In this document: piece by piece, positions 42,580-53,177 of the stretch
Layout of the letters: every line of letters starts with the position of its first letter
Position numbering within the stretch: position 1 is the stretch's first letter
Assembly (NCBI GenBank): GCA_037157565.1
Contig: JAZHRO010000026.1
Coordinates: 36,268,501 to 36,332,500, forward strand
Direction: 5' to 3'
DNA length: 64,000 nt
Source: Thalassia testudinum
Lineage: Eukaryota; Streptophyta; Magnoliopsida; Alismatales; Hydrocharitaceae
Made by a program: the position numbers and the translations under genes
The notes under the pieces: generated by a model
What the model saw: only the letters and a program-made list of their open reading frames with translations
Databases searched by the model: none
Told to the model about the DNA's origin: nothing

Positions 42580-45500
42580 AAATGAGGACTAGAAGGCAGC
42601 CTCATCCCAATAAGCAATCCAGTTGATCCCCAATCTTGGACAAACCTGTACCACAAAAGGGCATTGGATGTCCTCGTCAACTTTGCCACAAAGAGGACAC
42701 GTCAGGTCATCCGTGTGGTTCCATCTCGCTCTCCAGCGCTTCATCATGATTCTCCCCCTTCTCACCAACCACGCAAAGATTTTCACCTTCAAAGGGCACT
42801 CTGCCACCCAAAGCAACCTACAGTCCCGCAAGAGCTCGACGTCTAAGTTGGCCGTGTCACCCCTCAATTTGCAGAAGACTTTCGCCACCGAAAAGTCTCC
42901 TTCCCAGGAGAAAGCGTCTCTACCATCCTTTGGTGCCCAACCTTCCAGCTCCTGCAACATCTGCTGAAACTCCCCACATGTCTAATCCGAGTCCCCCCTA
43001 AAAGCAGGACACCAAGCTCCATCCCAACAACTTCCCATCGTGGCCGACGGGTCAACAACACTCCCAAAAAGGTGGGGGAACCTGTCGCCAAGGGTATAAC
43101 CAGCCCCTTGCCAATCGTCCTGTCAAAAACAAAATGCATCCCCCTCCCCAAAGCGGGAGAGAAAAAACCACGCACCTCCTATGTCACTATCACCAGACCC
43201 CTGAGAAAGTGAGAGGCTCCTGAGGGAGGGGAGACCAACAGCCCCCACAACAAAAAGGGGCCGTACCTTCATCGCATATCACCGAATAGCCCCTGCTCTT
43301 GCCCCACCAACCTGGCTATCCACTTCATGAGGAGGCTAATGTTCACCTTGCCCACATCTCTAACCCCTAGACCTCCATTCTGCACTGGTCTACAGACCTC
43401 CTCCCAGGCCACCAACCTCGGCCCCTACCTGTCGACCCCACATTGGCCCAAAAGAAATCCCTCATTAGTCCCGAGATCTTCCTCTCAATCTAGCGCGATA
43501 GTCTAAATACCGAGAGGAAGTACGACAGCATGGATGCCAGAACAGCTTTCACCAAGGTCAGTCTTCCACCTCTAGAAAGGAGCTTGGAAGACCACCCCAC
43601 CAACCCCCCCTCCATCCTCACCAACAGAGGAAGCCAATCCTACACCCTGAGCCGTCGATCTGATAAAGGAAGACCCAAATATATCAACGGCAAGGAACCT
43701 AAATCTGTCTCCAAGGCATTGCCCACCCTCTCTGTATCTGTGGCCGACAAGTTAAACGAAACAAAACTTGACTTTCGATAGTTTATCTATAGCCCTGACG
43801 CCTCACCAAAAAGATACAGAAGAATTCTCATCCTTCTAGCCTTCAGCACCGTACTCTCAACCAGAAAGTGTATCATCAGCATACTGCAGGACCACTGTCT
43901 CCCTGTCTTCACCAACCGTAAAACCTCTAATTAAACCCCTATCGCAGGGCCTATGTGTTGTCCGTGCCAAAGCATCTGCTACAAGAACAAATAACATAGG
44001 TGCCAGGGGGCAAACCTATCTGACCCCCTCCTGGGCTGTATCCATCCTCCTACTGGGTTCCCATTGAGTAAGATCAGAAAGGATGTTGCCATCATACACC
44101 TCTTCATCCAATCAATCCAAACTACGGGAAAACCTCTCCTCAATAAGTCCATAGAAAATCCCATTGTATCGAATCGTATGCCTTGCTGAAGTCCACCTTC
44201 CACAGAAAAACCTATCTCTTTTTCCTCTTCCAAGCTACTAGAGCCTCCAATGCAACAACAAAATCATCCAAAATTCCTCTCCTTAGAATGAAGGCTGTTT
44301 ACACCGGGAATATCAAGTCACCAAGAAAATCCTTGAGCCTATTGGGAGGGCCTTAGGCCCTTAGCAACAATAAGGTATACAACATTTAACAGCGCAATCG
44401 GTCTGAAATCCTGAATCGCCTCCACTCGTTCCTTCTTAGGTAGCAAAAACAAAAAATATCTATTTAATTTATAGAAACCCCTGTTTCCGGCCATAAACTC
44501 CTCTATCATTTGCAAACACCTCCGCCCCCACCAAGGGCCAAAACTCCTTAAAAAAGAAAACTGGAAAACCATCTGGGCCAGGACACCCTTCCACATTCAG
44601 GCTTCAAACCGCCTGTCTCACCTCATCCTCCAAGAAACTAGCAGTGAGACTCCACCTGGGTCTCCGTGATACACTGTACATTCTCCCCTCTCCACCTCCA
44701 ACACCCCCTAACACGCCTACCTAAAAAGTCTTTAAAGTAATTTGCCGCTACCCGACTCATCTCCTCCCTACCTACGAAAGAATCCCCATGTATCATCAAC
44801 TTCTCCATCCAATTTCTCCTCCTCCTGGCTAAAGCCATTTGGTGGAAGAACCTGATATTGGAGGTGCCTTCTTTCAATCATCTCTGTCGTGACTTCGTCT
44901 TCCACTCCACCTCTTCCTTCCTATCCTCCTCTTGTACTATCTGCGCCATCCTCCCTCGGACCTCCCCATCCTTTGTCGAGATAGGGGCCTACTCCTCTTG
45001 TTTGTCAATCCTAGTAATCTTTGCCAGAGCTTCCTCTTTTATGCCCCTATTGGACGCCTTGATTTCTCTCCTGTACACCCTCAAGTAGTCTCACAGTGCA
45101 CTCAACTTTTTCACCAGGCAACATGCTGCCGAACCCTCCACCTCTATCGACTTCCATTTCTCCTCCACCATACTCCTAGATCCCTCCTCCATCAGCCAGG
45201 ATCTGTCAAATTTGAAATAAGTGCCAAACTGTATTCCCATATTTGGCCTCCAGATGAGAGGCGTATGGTTCAAAAAAGGTCTCTCCAGAGTACACATCCG
45301 CCACAGAGAAGGCCTCTGCCAGCTCCATGTTGGAGAGGAATATGTCAATCCTAGACAGCAGATCATTGTTATTCCTCCATGTGTAAGCACAAGATGTTGG
45401 AGCCTAATCTACGAGACCATGAGCTGAAGCAAAGTCCACAAAATTATCCGACCCAAGATCCTATGTCCCCCAACCTCCAAGCCTGTCCCCTAACTGCAGG

Positions 45501-45819
45501 GTAATGTTGAAATCACCTCCAATCAACCAAGGGCTTCCATGGCACGCCGCAGCCACAGCAGTGAGTTCCTCCCACATGACTCCCCTCGCCTGCGTATCTA
45601 TTGGCCCATACACTCTTGTGACAGTGACGCTGGCCCTTCCCATCTTCATAACCAACCTCATAGAGATTACATGTTCTCCACAATAGCAGCCTTCCAGGGA
45701 AAAAACATCTTCCCACCATCCAAAGATCTATCCACCTGAGCAGCTAAACGCATCAAGGGATTGAAAACCTTCCATTCAAGAACCCCCTACCTCCTTCCAT
45801 ACCCTGGCATCACAACTGA
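42580..45819 (-). pseudogene. LINE-2 ORF2, partial
   Basis: Minus strand. Endonuclease part reads VISMRLVMKMG and GVMWEELTAVAAACHGSPWL then IGGDFNITLQLGDRLGG near 45480-45680. RT reads FFHQMALARRRRNWMEKL near 44820-44860, DFRPIALLNVVYLIVAKG near 44350-44410, GNPVGGWIQPRRG near 44040, and VVLQYADDTLSG near 43865-43900 with the catalytic pair intact. zf-RVT reads VAECPLKVKIFAWLVRRGRI and DLTCPLCGKVDEDIQCPF near 42660-42800. Frames broken in several places. Confidence 0.84.
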
Positions 45820-45832
45820 ACTATTGTTGGAT

Positions 45833-46309
45833 ATTTATATGCTGATTATGACAAGTGTATGGCTGACAAGAAATCCACAACAGGCTTCTACGCTTCTGTT
45901 GCTGGAAATCCACTTACCTAGAAGAGCAAGAAACATGGGGCAATCTCCAGGTCTAGTGCAGAGTCCGAGTACCAAGCTATGGCCCAAACTACCACTGAGA
46001 TGGTTTAAGTGAAGTCCCTACTATAGGATCTACATATCTAGGTTGATAGTCCTATGGAGATGCAATGTGATAACAAGGTTGCCATCTACATTATCAACAA
46101 TCCAATGTTTCATAAGAGAATGAAACATGTAGGGATGGGTTGTCACTATACTAAAGATTTGATACAGCAGGGAGTATTACACACCGCGTTTGTTGCTTCA
46201 AAGGACCAGAGAGTTGACATCTTCATGAAGCCTTTGCCACGTGGAGCTTTTAATATATATTATTCCAAGCTAAGCATGATTGACATCTATCCTCTAACTT
46301 GAGGGAGAG
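45833..46309 (+). pseudogene. RE-11 RNase H end and polypurine tract
   Basis: GYLYADYDKCMADKKSTTGF near 45826, SKKHGAISRSSAESEYQAMA near 45922, PMEMQCDNKVAIYIINNPMF near 46050, VGMGCHYTKDLIQQGVLHTA near 46130, and the C-terminal SKLSMIDIYPLT. Polypurine tract CTTGAGGGAGAG at 46298-46309. Confidence 0.83.
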
Positions 46310-46497
46310 TGTTAACATATCCCCAATTAGTTTTATTTTTATTAGCATACAGTGGTTCTTATATTTTTTATGCTTTTTTTGTACGGGTTTATGGGTGTTT
46401 TGCTCATGAGGGGGAGTATTGTACTTTCAACCCTTTGGTCTCTCTCTATATAAGAAAACCTAGGGTTTTCTATAATGAATTTGAATCATTTCACCCA
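46310..46497 (+). repeat. LTR shared by RE-11 (3') and RE-13 (5')
   Basis: 188 bp, TGTTAACATATCC...TTTCACCCA. It follows the RE-11 polypurine tract and is followed three bases later by the RE-13 PBS, so one LTR serves two consecutive internal regions. TCTCTCTATATAAGAAAACC near 46440 holds the TATA box. Confidence 0.85.
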
Positions 46498-46500
46498 AGT

Positions 46501-46512
46501 TGGTATCATAGC
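46501..46512 (+). other. RE-13 primer-binding site
   Basis: TGGTATCATAGC, one change from the initiator-Met consensus. Confidence 0.85.
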
Positions 46513-46699
46513 ACCGATCCTAGACTGTGGTTCTAGGTATCCCACCCTTCAAGGCCTTCGAAACCCTACCACCACATCCCATTCTCCTCTCCCTCCCTTT
46601 GGTGTCGACACACAAGTGCTCCCCACCGGCGGCAGCAGTAGCGACACCAGGCTCGCAACCGGCGGTGTGCAACCAAGCCCCTAGCCATGCAGAACTAGT

Positions 46700-46915
46700 T
46701 GCAGCGGCGGTGCAGTGACCTGTAGAGGGCAACACAGCAACCTGCAAAGGGCGACGCACAGTCGGCAGTGATCTGTGGCAGCCCTGGCAGCGCAGACCTA
46801 ACTACAGCGACGGTGCAACGACCTGCAGAGGGTGACATAGCGACCTGCAGAGGGCGGTGCACAGTCGACAGCGACCTGTAGTAGGCGGCGCAAGGATCTG
46901 CAAAGGCTGCACGAA
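46700..46915 (+). repeat. GCGACCTGCAGAGGGC minisatellite in RE-13 leader
   Basis: Degenerate tandem copies of a 20-35 nt unit (GTGACCTGTAGAGGGC, GCAACCTGCAAAGGGC, CGACCTGCAGAGGGTGA, GCGACCTGCAGAGGGC, GCGACCTGTAGTAGGC), some with ACGCACAGTCG-type tails. Confidence 0.75.
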
Positions 46916-47161
46916 GTCGCCTAGTCCCTGTGCAACCTACAGGCGGTGGCAGTAAAGGGCTCGCAGTGCTTGTTGTCGCAGGGAGAGGGAGTCTAGGTCT
47001 CCTTGGGGCCATCTCGGGTGTTCTCCTTGCATCCAGGTTAGGCAAATGTCTATCCAAGGGAGCCTCTTGTAATTGATGCAGATCTGAATCTGATTTGTTT
47101 CAGATCTATTGGTGTTTCCCGAGCAGTGGTATGCTTTTCTCCAGTTATATGGACTGTTTTG

Positions 47162-47208
47162 AGATGTGTATTTCCCGTATTGCATGATCTTTAGGGTGTG
47201 TATTCCCC
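47162..47208 (+). repeat. GGGTGTGTATTCCCC motifs in RE-13 leader
   Basis: AGATGTGTATTTCCC (47162) and GGGTGTGTATTCCCC (47194), 32 nt apart, the same motif and spacing as in RE-9. Confidence 0.75.
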
Positions 47209-47249
47209 ATATTCTTTGAATGTGGTTTGCTTGATACAAATGGCAGAAT

Positions 47250-50200
47250 CTGTGAGTATGGTGCATCAGGAGCATTACAGGAGCCACCATGGAGCAAGGT
47301 AGCTTATCGACTCTGGTGAGTCACAACATTTGTGTAGTGATCAAACCTATTTTCGTTCGCTACAGTCCGTTCCCCCAAGAAGGACTATACAAGTAGCTGA
47401 TGATAGATACACCCCAATTAGGGGTAAGGGGGAGGTATTTGTGACCCCTAGTTTGCAACTGTCTAGTGCGTTGTATGTACTAGAATTCCCACTGAGTTTG
47501 TTATCAGTTAGCAGAATCACAAAGGATCTCAACTGCAGGGTGATCTTTGATGATGTCAGATGTGTTGTTCAGGACAAGCTCACCGAGAGGACTATTGTCA
47601 AAGGTACGGAAGATAATGGTGTTTACCTTTTGGGACAAGAGTCATTTGCAGGAGTTACTCAATATGGTAGCGGGAGTGCTCTACAGTGACATGTTCGTCT
47701 TAGCCACTTGTCTCTGGATCACCTTAGGAGGGTGATACCACATATTTCCCCAGCAACTACCATACAATGTGATGCTTGCCAATTGGGTAAGCACCATCGA
47801 TCCTCTTTCCCAGCTATCATCTCTCCTAGATCCTCTACATTATTTCAGTTGCTCCATATGGATGTATGGGGACCGAGTAGAGTCCCAGATCGGATGGGAC
47901 ACCGATACTACCTGGTTGTCTTAGATGATTTCTCTAGAGCCACGTGGGTGTTCATGCTGAAAAGCAAGGCAGAGGTTGGAGGATGCATAGAGGCTCTTCT
48001 TCTGGAGATTAGCACATAGTATTCAGCCATGGTGAAGATAGTGCAAACCAATAATGCTCTTGAGTTCTGCATTACCAAACTTAGAGGGTTCTATAAAACT
48101 CGTGGGATTATCCACCAGATCACTTGTCCTCACACTTCACAATAGAACGGGGTTGCAGAGAGGAAGCACAGGCACTTGTTGGATGTTGCCTGTACACTAT
48201 TGATTCATCACAATGTGCCGTAGAGATACTAAGGGGACGTAGTTCTGACGATGACTTATCAACAGGATGCCCAGCTCAGTTCTTCACGAGCAGCTACCGA
48301 TTCTTCTTCTACATCCAGACGATGAGTTATTTCATATGCTTCCTAGGACCTTTAGATGTGTTGTATTCATCCATGTACCATCACTTGGTCGTGACAAGTT
48401 AGCTCCCCGCACTGTCAAGTACATATTTTTTGGGTACTCTAGGACACAGAAGGGGTATCGTTGCTCTGATCCTCTGCAGAACAGACATTATGTTAGCGTT
48501 TATGTGACTTTCCATGAGGATACATCATATTTCTCAGTCACTGGACAGAGGAGCTCTTATGATGATGTTGCCTTTCTTCCCCTACTTGTTTCGTGTACAA
48601 AGGCTCAGGTGTCTACCTCTCAGTCCGGACCTCCAACTAATAGGCAGATGAGCTCTTCCTCCTTGAATGACTTTGAGAAATTGCACGGGCCATTATATAC
48701 CTATCACAGGCATCACACTACTTTTCAGATGCCCCTCCCTTACCAACAATTGATGGTTCACAGGTATTTGAGAGGTTACCTGATGCCAATGATAGTTTGG
48801 TTAGACCGAACTCCCCAGACAGTGCAGATCACCACAGTGGCGAGACTCCTTCCGCAGTGACTCAATCAGAGGTACCAGATGATTCAAATCTCCCTATTGC
48901 CATTGGGAGAGCACTGCGCACCTATGAGTCTAGATACCAAGTCGCAGGTAGTTTGGCTACCGATGGTCTTGCTCCTCAATTTAGCAGGTTCTATCAGGCA
49001 CTTACAGCGTCACACATTCTATCTACCTACCAGCAAGCCATGCTTGATCCAAAGTGGCGTCAAACCATAGAGGATTAGATGGTAGCACTTCGGAGTAGAC
49101 AAACTTGGGATCTCATCTCACTTCCTACTAACGCACGATTAGTTGGCTCCCTATGGATCTTGACTTGAAATACAACCCTAATGAGTCTATTTCAAGGTAT
49201 ATGGCCAAGCTAGTAGCAAAGGGGTTCACTCAAACATATGGGATGGACTTCTTTGATACTTTCTCCCCTGTTGCGTGGCTTGCCACTGTACGAATACTTA
49301 TTTCTATTGTTACCCACAGAGACTGGCCGTTATACCAGCTTAATGTGAAGAACGTCTTTCTCTACGACGATCTTCAGGAGAAGGTTTACATACAGTAACC
49401 CCCGGGTTTCGAGGTTCAGGGGGAGTGTGTGTGCAGATTGAGGAAGACAATCTATGGATTGAAGTAGAGTCCCAGGCATGGTTCCAGAAGCTATCAGAGG
49501 TGCTCCGCCAGATTGGTCTGAGTTGCTCTACTTCAGATCACTCTTTATTTACCAGGAAGGCTGACAGAGGGATTGTAGCACTCCTAGTATATGTTGATGA
49601 TCTTATCATCACCGGGGATGACATAGATGGGATAGACGAAGCCAAGAGGCACCTATCAGAGAAGTTTGTCATGAAGGATCTGGGACAATTGAGGTATTTC
49701 TTGGGCATTAAGGTTGCATATGATAGGGATGGAGTGTGCTCTCCCAGAGGAAGTATACTCTTGACCTTCTTCAAGAGACTGGCATGCTAGCAGCTAAGGG
49801 TGCAAATATTCCAATGGATCCAAAGGTCCATTTATATGATGAGAAATCTGAGGTGGTTGAGAGTAGGGCATATAGGCAGCTAGTGGGTAAGCTCCTTTAT
49901 CTCACCATCACTCGTCTAGACTTGTCTTTGTCGGTTGGTAGGCTTAGTCAGTTTATGGATAAGCCAACTAGGCAACACTGGGAAGTTGCAATGCAGGTGC
50001 TCAGGTATATGAAGAAAGCACCAGGACGACGATTATTGTTCCGTAAGGGAATGTCCATGAGGATTATAGCATACTCTGACGCTGATTATGCTGGTTGTGT
50101 TGGGGACAGAAAATCCACCATAGGTTTTTGCACCTTTGTTGCAGGCAACCTAGTTACCTGGAGGAGCAAGAAGCAGATAGTTGTATCTAAATTCAGTGCG

Positions 50201-50520
50201 GAGTCAGAGTACAGAGTCATGGCCCAGACAACCACTAAGATGGTTTGAATCAAGTCAGTTTTGTTAGAGCTTCATGTTTCTCTGGATAGGTCTATGGAGA
50301 TGCGGTGTAACAACAAAGCAGCGACCTACATTGCCAATAACCCTATGTTTCACGAGAGGATAAAGCATGTAGAGATCGACTGCCATTACACTCGAGATCT
50401 CATTCAGCGTGGGACATTACATACCATGAGTGTCACTTCTGAGGGGCAAGCTGCAAATGTCTTCACAAAGCCCCTAGCGAGATCTACTTTTGAGGCGTGT
50501 TGTCTAAGCTAAGCATGATA
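47250..50520 (+). pseudogene. RE-13 pol (protease, integrase, RT, RNase H)
   Basis: Plus strand. Protease reads LIDSGESQHLC near 47298. LEFPLSLLSVSRITKDLNCR is near 47480. Zinc region: HVRLSHLSLDHLRRVIPHIS, then CDACQLGKHHRSSFP near 47770. Integrase reads LLHMDVWGPSRVPDRMGHRY; the second catalytic Asp is changed (QTNNALEFC); GVAERKHRHLLDVA keeps the Glu. FGYSRTQKGYRCSDP is near 48430. RT reads FTQTYGMDFFDTFSPVA near 49225, [20 protein letters not shown] near 49336, and [14 protein letters not shown] near 49580 with YVDD intact. RNase H reads IAYSDADYAGCVGDRKSTIG near 50065 and FHERIKHVEIDCHYTRDLIQ near 50347. A few stops and shifts. Confidence 0.88.
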
Positions 50521-50545
50521 GATATTCATGATCCAGCTTGAGAAG

Positions 50546-50708
50546 TGTTAGCATATAGTGATTCTTATATTTTTTTATGCTTTTCTTGTATGGACATATG
50601 GGTGTTTAGCTCATGAGGGGCAGTGTTGTACTTTCAACCCTTTGATCTCTTTCTCTATATAAGAGAGAACCTAGGATTTTCTATAATGAATTTGAGTCAT
50701 TTCATCCA
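50546..50708 (+). repeat. RE-13 3' LTR and polypurine tract
   Basis: 163 bp, TGTTAGCATATAG...TTTCATCCA, lacking about 28 bp near its start compared with the 5' LTR. Polypurine tract CTTGAGAAG at 50537-50545. Confidence 0.85.
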
Positions 50709-51005
50709 AATATTTTTTATTATGTTGCATGTTATTTTACTTTTCTTCCTAGACATGTAGTGTTATAAAGAGCTGTAGTATTTATTAGAATAATAGATTA
50801 GTTCATTCTCTCCTACTATTTTCTTAGTTTCACGTATTGTTTTGTAATTTTTTATTTTTTTTGGAGTAGTCATGTAATTTTCACTTTTTTTCTTTTCCGC
50901 TTCTCTATATATATTAAGAGGTGGGATTTCACTTGAGCATAAGAAATTTGTTTCCTTTGACTAAAACTATAAAAACCAATGCATCCCAAGTATAGGTGCA
51001 CATAC
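50709..51005. other. Intron 2 sequence next to exon 2, no recognised feature
   Basis: AT-rich intronic sequence between the RE-13 LTR and the exon 2 donor. TCTATATATATTAAGAGGTGGG near 50904, with CTTTTTTTCTTTTCC before it, resembles an LTR promoter; a short LTR remnant is possible but unproved. Confidence 0.4.
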
Positions 51006-51387
51006 CACTTGCAAAACTGTGATTTTGTCCAGTCAGAAGCACAGTAACAGGACAGGTCCCACTACTCCTGCAAGATTCCTCCTCCAAACCCATAAATGAC
51101 CCAGTTCCAGCCTTGGTGGCACGAAATTCAGGTCTTGGGACTTGCATTAAGGCGGGCCATTCAATGGGATTGGGAATGGGACATCTGTGAGCTTGCTGTA
51201 CTGTTGAATATTCGATCCCACATACATACTCGCGTGTACCATCTGCATCCTTGTCAATCCAACGGCAACCGCAATTGTATTTGGGTTTGTCGAATTCGCT
51301 ATCAATCCACTTCTGGATGGCAATGAGTAGCAAGCATATGATGATTGGGAATGAACTGAGGCAAAGATTTTCCTTCATGTTACATTT
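51006..51387 (-). CDS. ABCA-like transporter, exon 2 (residues 27-153): first membrane span and Cys-rich loop
   Basis: The acceptor is TTTCCTGCAG and the donor GTATGT; the exon has 127 codons plus one base. Residues 36-51 (LSSFPIIICLLLIAIQ) are the first membrane span. They are followed by a Cys-rich extracytosolic segment with CGC at 65-67, C82, C95 and the block CPIPNPIEWPALMQVPRPE near 95-113, which matches the plant ABCA pattern CPIPxPPEWPPLLQVPxPE. SSGTCPVTVLLTGQNHS near the end matches the family's SCPVTVLxTGxN. No stop interrupts it. It is the most diagnostic exon in the window. Confidence 0.9.
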
Positions 51388-52473
51388 CTGCAGGAAAGAT
51401 AACATGACAAATACAGGGTTTAGTTATGCAGTACAGTGTCTCTTAGAGAAAAAGTACGTTTAGAGAAACCTAATAACTAATAACTGCAAGCCAGGATGGA
51501 GTGCCACCTCAACCAGGATTGTTGATTCCCTCACGCTGCAAATGAAAATGCTGAGGTTCATTTATTCCTTCATTTGGTTATTTTGAAGGAAATCACAGAT
51601 TGCACCAATGCAGGAGTTGCATGCCATTTTGTCAAGCCACCAAGGAAGATAACCATTTGCTGCTCATTGGCACTCTTATTGCTTATGAACTTGTGAAGAA
51701 GTTTAGGCTTGGATGGATTAATCATGAATCAGAGAATTCCCTCTGGCGTAAACTTCTTTTTCCTTGAACAGTTATGCTAGTACATAGATTTATATTCCTT
51801 AAAAACCATTAGTTTGCATCTTATTTACCATAGCTATAGTCTCATAACTCAGATCTAACAATAATAGTAAATCTTTAATTGATGGCTTATCTAATACAAT
51901 CAATAGGCTGATTAAATCAGGAACCCTCTTAAGAAGCCTCTTTTCGTCAAAGTTCTCACATGAGAAAACTCAATGTCATAATGAAGATCTCTTAACTGCT
52001 CCTTCCTTAAGTTCCAATTTGTATTCCATTTCAATAAATCAAAAACATGATCAAACAGATATATTGTTGATTTTATTAGCTTTGCAAGAAAGCATCTGGG
52101 TTGACATATACTCTAGTTTTCTTTTAAAACTAGGTACTGAAGCCTTCAATCTAACTAGCACTTGCTTTTCTGTAAGGGCAGCTTACAAAGGGTTTAATTC
52201 TATCAGTCTAAAAGTAACCAGCTTGCTCTTTTGTTGCTCCCCTACTTGCATCCTGTTTTGTTAATAAGGTAGCTAGTTGTATACCTAGATCACAATCATT
52301 CTAGACTAGGATTGTCAAAAGCATTGTGTTCCGATCAGGCTTACCAAAATCCATAATCATTCATGAACTCACCACCTGTACCCTATCTGTTTAACTGTCG
52401 AGGTTTCTAAACACAACCCCATACCTTTTAATCATTTACCCATCACATATCGCTTTGTCTAAAAGGTTGCATA
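51388..52473. other. Intron 1 sequence next to exon 2, no recognised feature
   Basis: About 1.1 kb, AT-rich. 51595-51775 has an open plus-strand stretch (LLLIGTLIAYELVKKFRLGW) that I cannot assign to any family. No transposon domain or repeat is seen. Confidence 0.4.
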
Positions 52474-52478
52474 TCCAT

Positions 52479-52583
52479 TGTTGAGTTGTATTGGAAGCTT
52501 ATTTATAATTTTTTATCTCTATGTGGGTGTGTTGAGATAGTAGGGCTCTCAGAGAATAATTGAATCATTCATTTTTTCTAACA
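52479..52583 (+). repeat. RE-14 5' LTR
   Basis: TGTTGAGTTGTATTGG...TTCTAACA, 105 bp. Compared with the 3' LTR it lacks a block of about 30 bp in the middle. Confidence 0.87.
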
Positions 52584-52595
52584 TGGTTTCAGAGT
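52584..52595 (+). other. RE-14 primer-binding site
   Basis: TGGTTTCAGAGT, initiator-Met type with two changes, directly after the LTR. Confidence 0.82.
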
Positions 52596-53177
52596 AATGA
52601 TCCTAGGTCGGTGCTCGGGTGCCCCACCCAAACCCTAGCCTCCAACCCTCCACCAAAACCCTTATCTCCTCTCCCTATCCTCTCCTTTAGCACTGCCAAC
52701 CACCCTTAGGTCCAGCAACACTACCTGCAGGCCCTGCTGATCACCGTCGTTGGTCTGTTCCACACCCAGTGCCGCTGCTTGGGGCTGCAGGGACATCAAC
52801 CACTGCTACCTAGTCTCCCTTGGTCCAGCGCCACCTCCTACACATCTTGCTTGGAGCTGCTTTAGCCTAGATCAGGACCATTGGGCCCTCTTCTCCCCTG
52901 ATCTCATCTCCAGCAGCCCTTGAAGACGTGCTGCGGCGACTAGAACCGTGATTTACCGGTCTTCTCTACCCCCACAGACCACCTACAGGATTTCTACATC
53001 AGCAAGACCACCGCTAGGGCCTTATCTATGCCCTAGGGAGTGCACTACAATATCTTGGTGCAGTTCTTGTGCTCTATGATCTGAGATCTTGATTTTTATT
53101 GGCCATGAGGACTATGTTTGATCTCCATGGGATCTTGGTGTAGAAGTCATTTTTCTCTTGGATAATGACTTGGGACA

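Larger units (their letters stand above)
42303..45819 (-). mobile_element. LINE-2: 5'-truncated L1-type LINE with 13-bp target duplication
   Basis: Minus strand, 3.5 kb. Poly-A tail (T run at 42302-42313), 3' hairpin, zf-RVT, RT with intact YADD, partial endonuclease. ACTATTGTTGGAT occurs at 42290-42302 and at 45820-45832, a perfect target-site duplication. Truncated about 25 codons into the endonuclease, the usual result of incomplete target-primed reverse transcription. Same family as LINE-1. Confidence 0.92.
37761..46497 (+). mobile_element. RE-11: 5'-truncated Copia element cut by RE-12 and LINE-2
   Basis: It begins in the integrase-RT linker, so 5' LTR, PBS, gag, protease and integrase are absent. 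RT is interrupted by RE-12 (38728-41837) exactly in the DDLIITGDD codons. RNase H is interrupted by LINE-2 (42303-45819). The end runs through a polypurine tract at 46298-46309 into an LTR (46310-46497) that is at once the 5' LTR of RE-13. Confidence 0.85.
46310..50708 (+). mobile_element. RE-13: gag-less Copia element
   Basis: 5' LTR (shared), PBS, 0.8-kb leader with a minisatellite and two GGGTGTGTATTCCCC motifs, then protease, integrase, RT, RNase H, polypurine tract and 3' LTR. About 4.4 kb. The coding parts are the best preserved of the Copia copies here, with stretches of 120-200 codons without stop. No gag. Confidence 0.88.
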
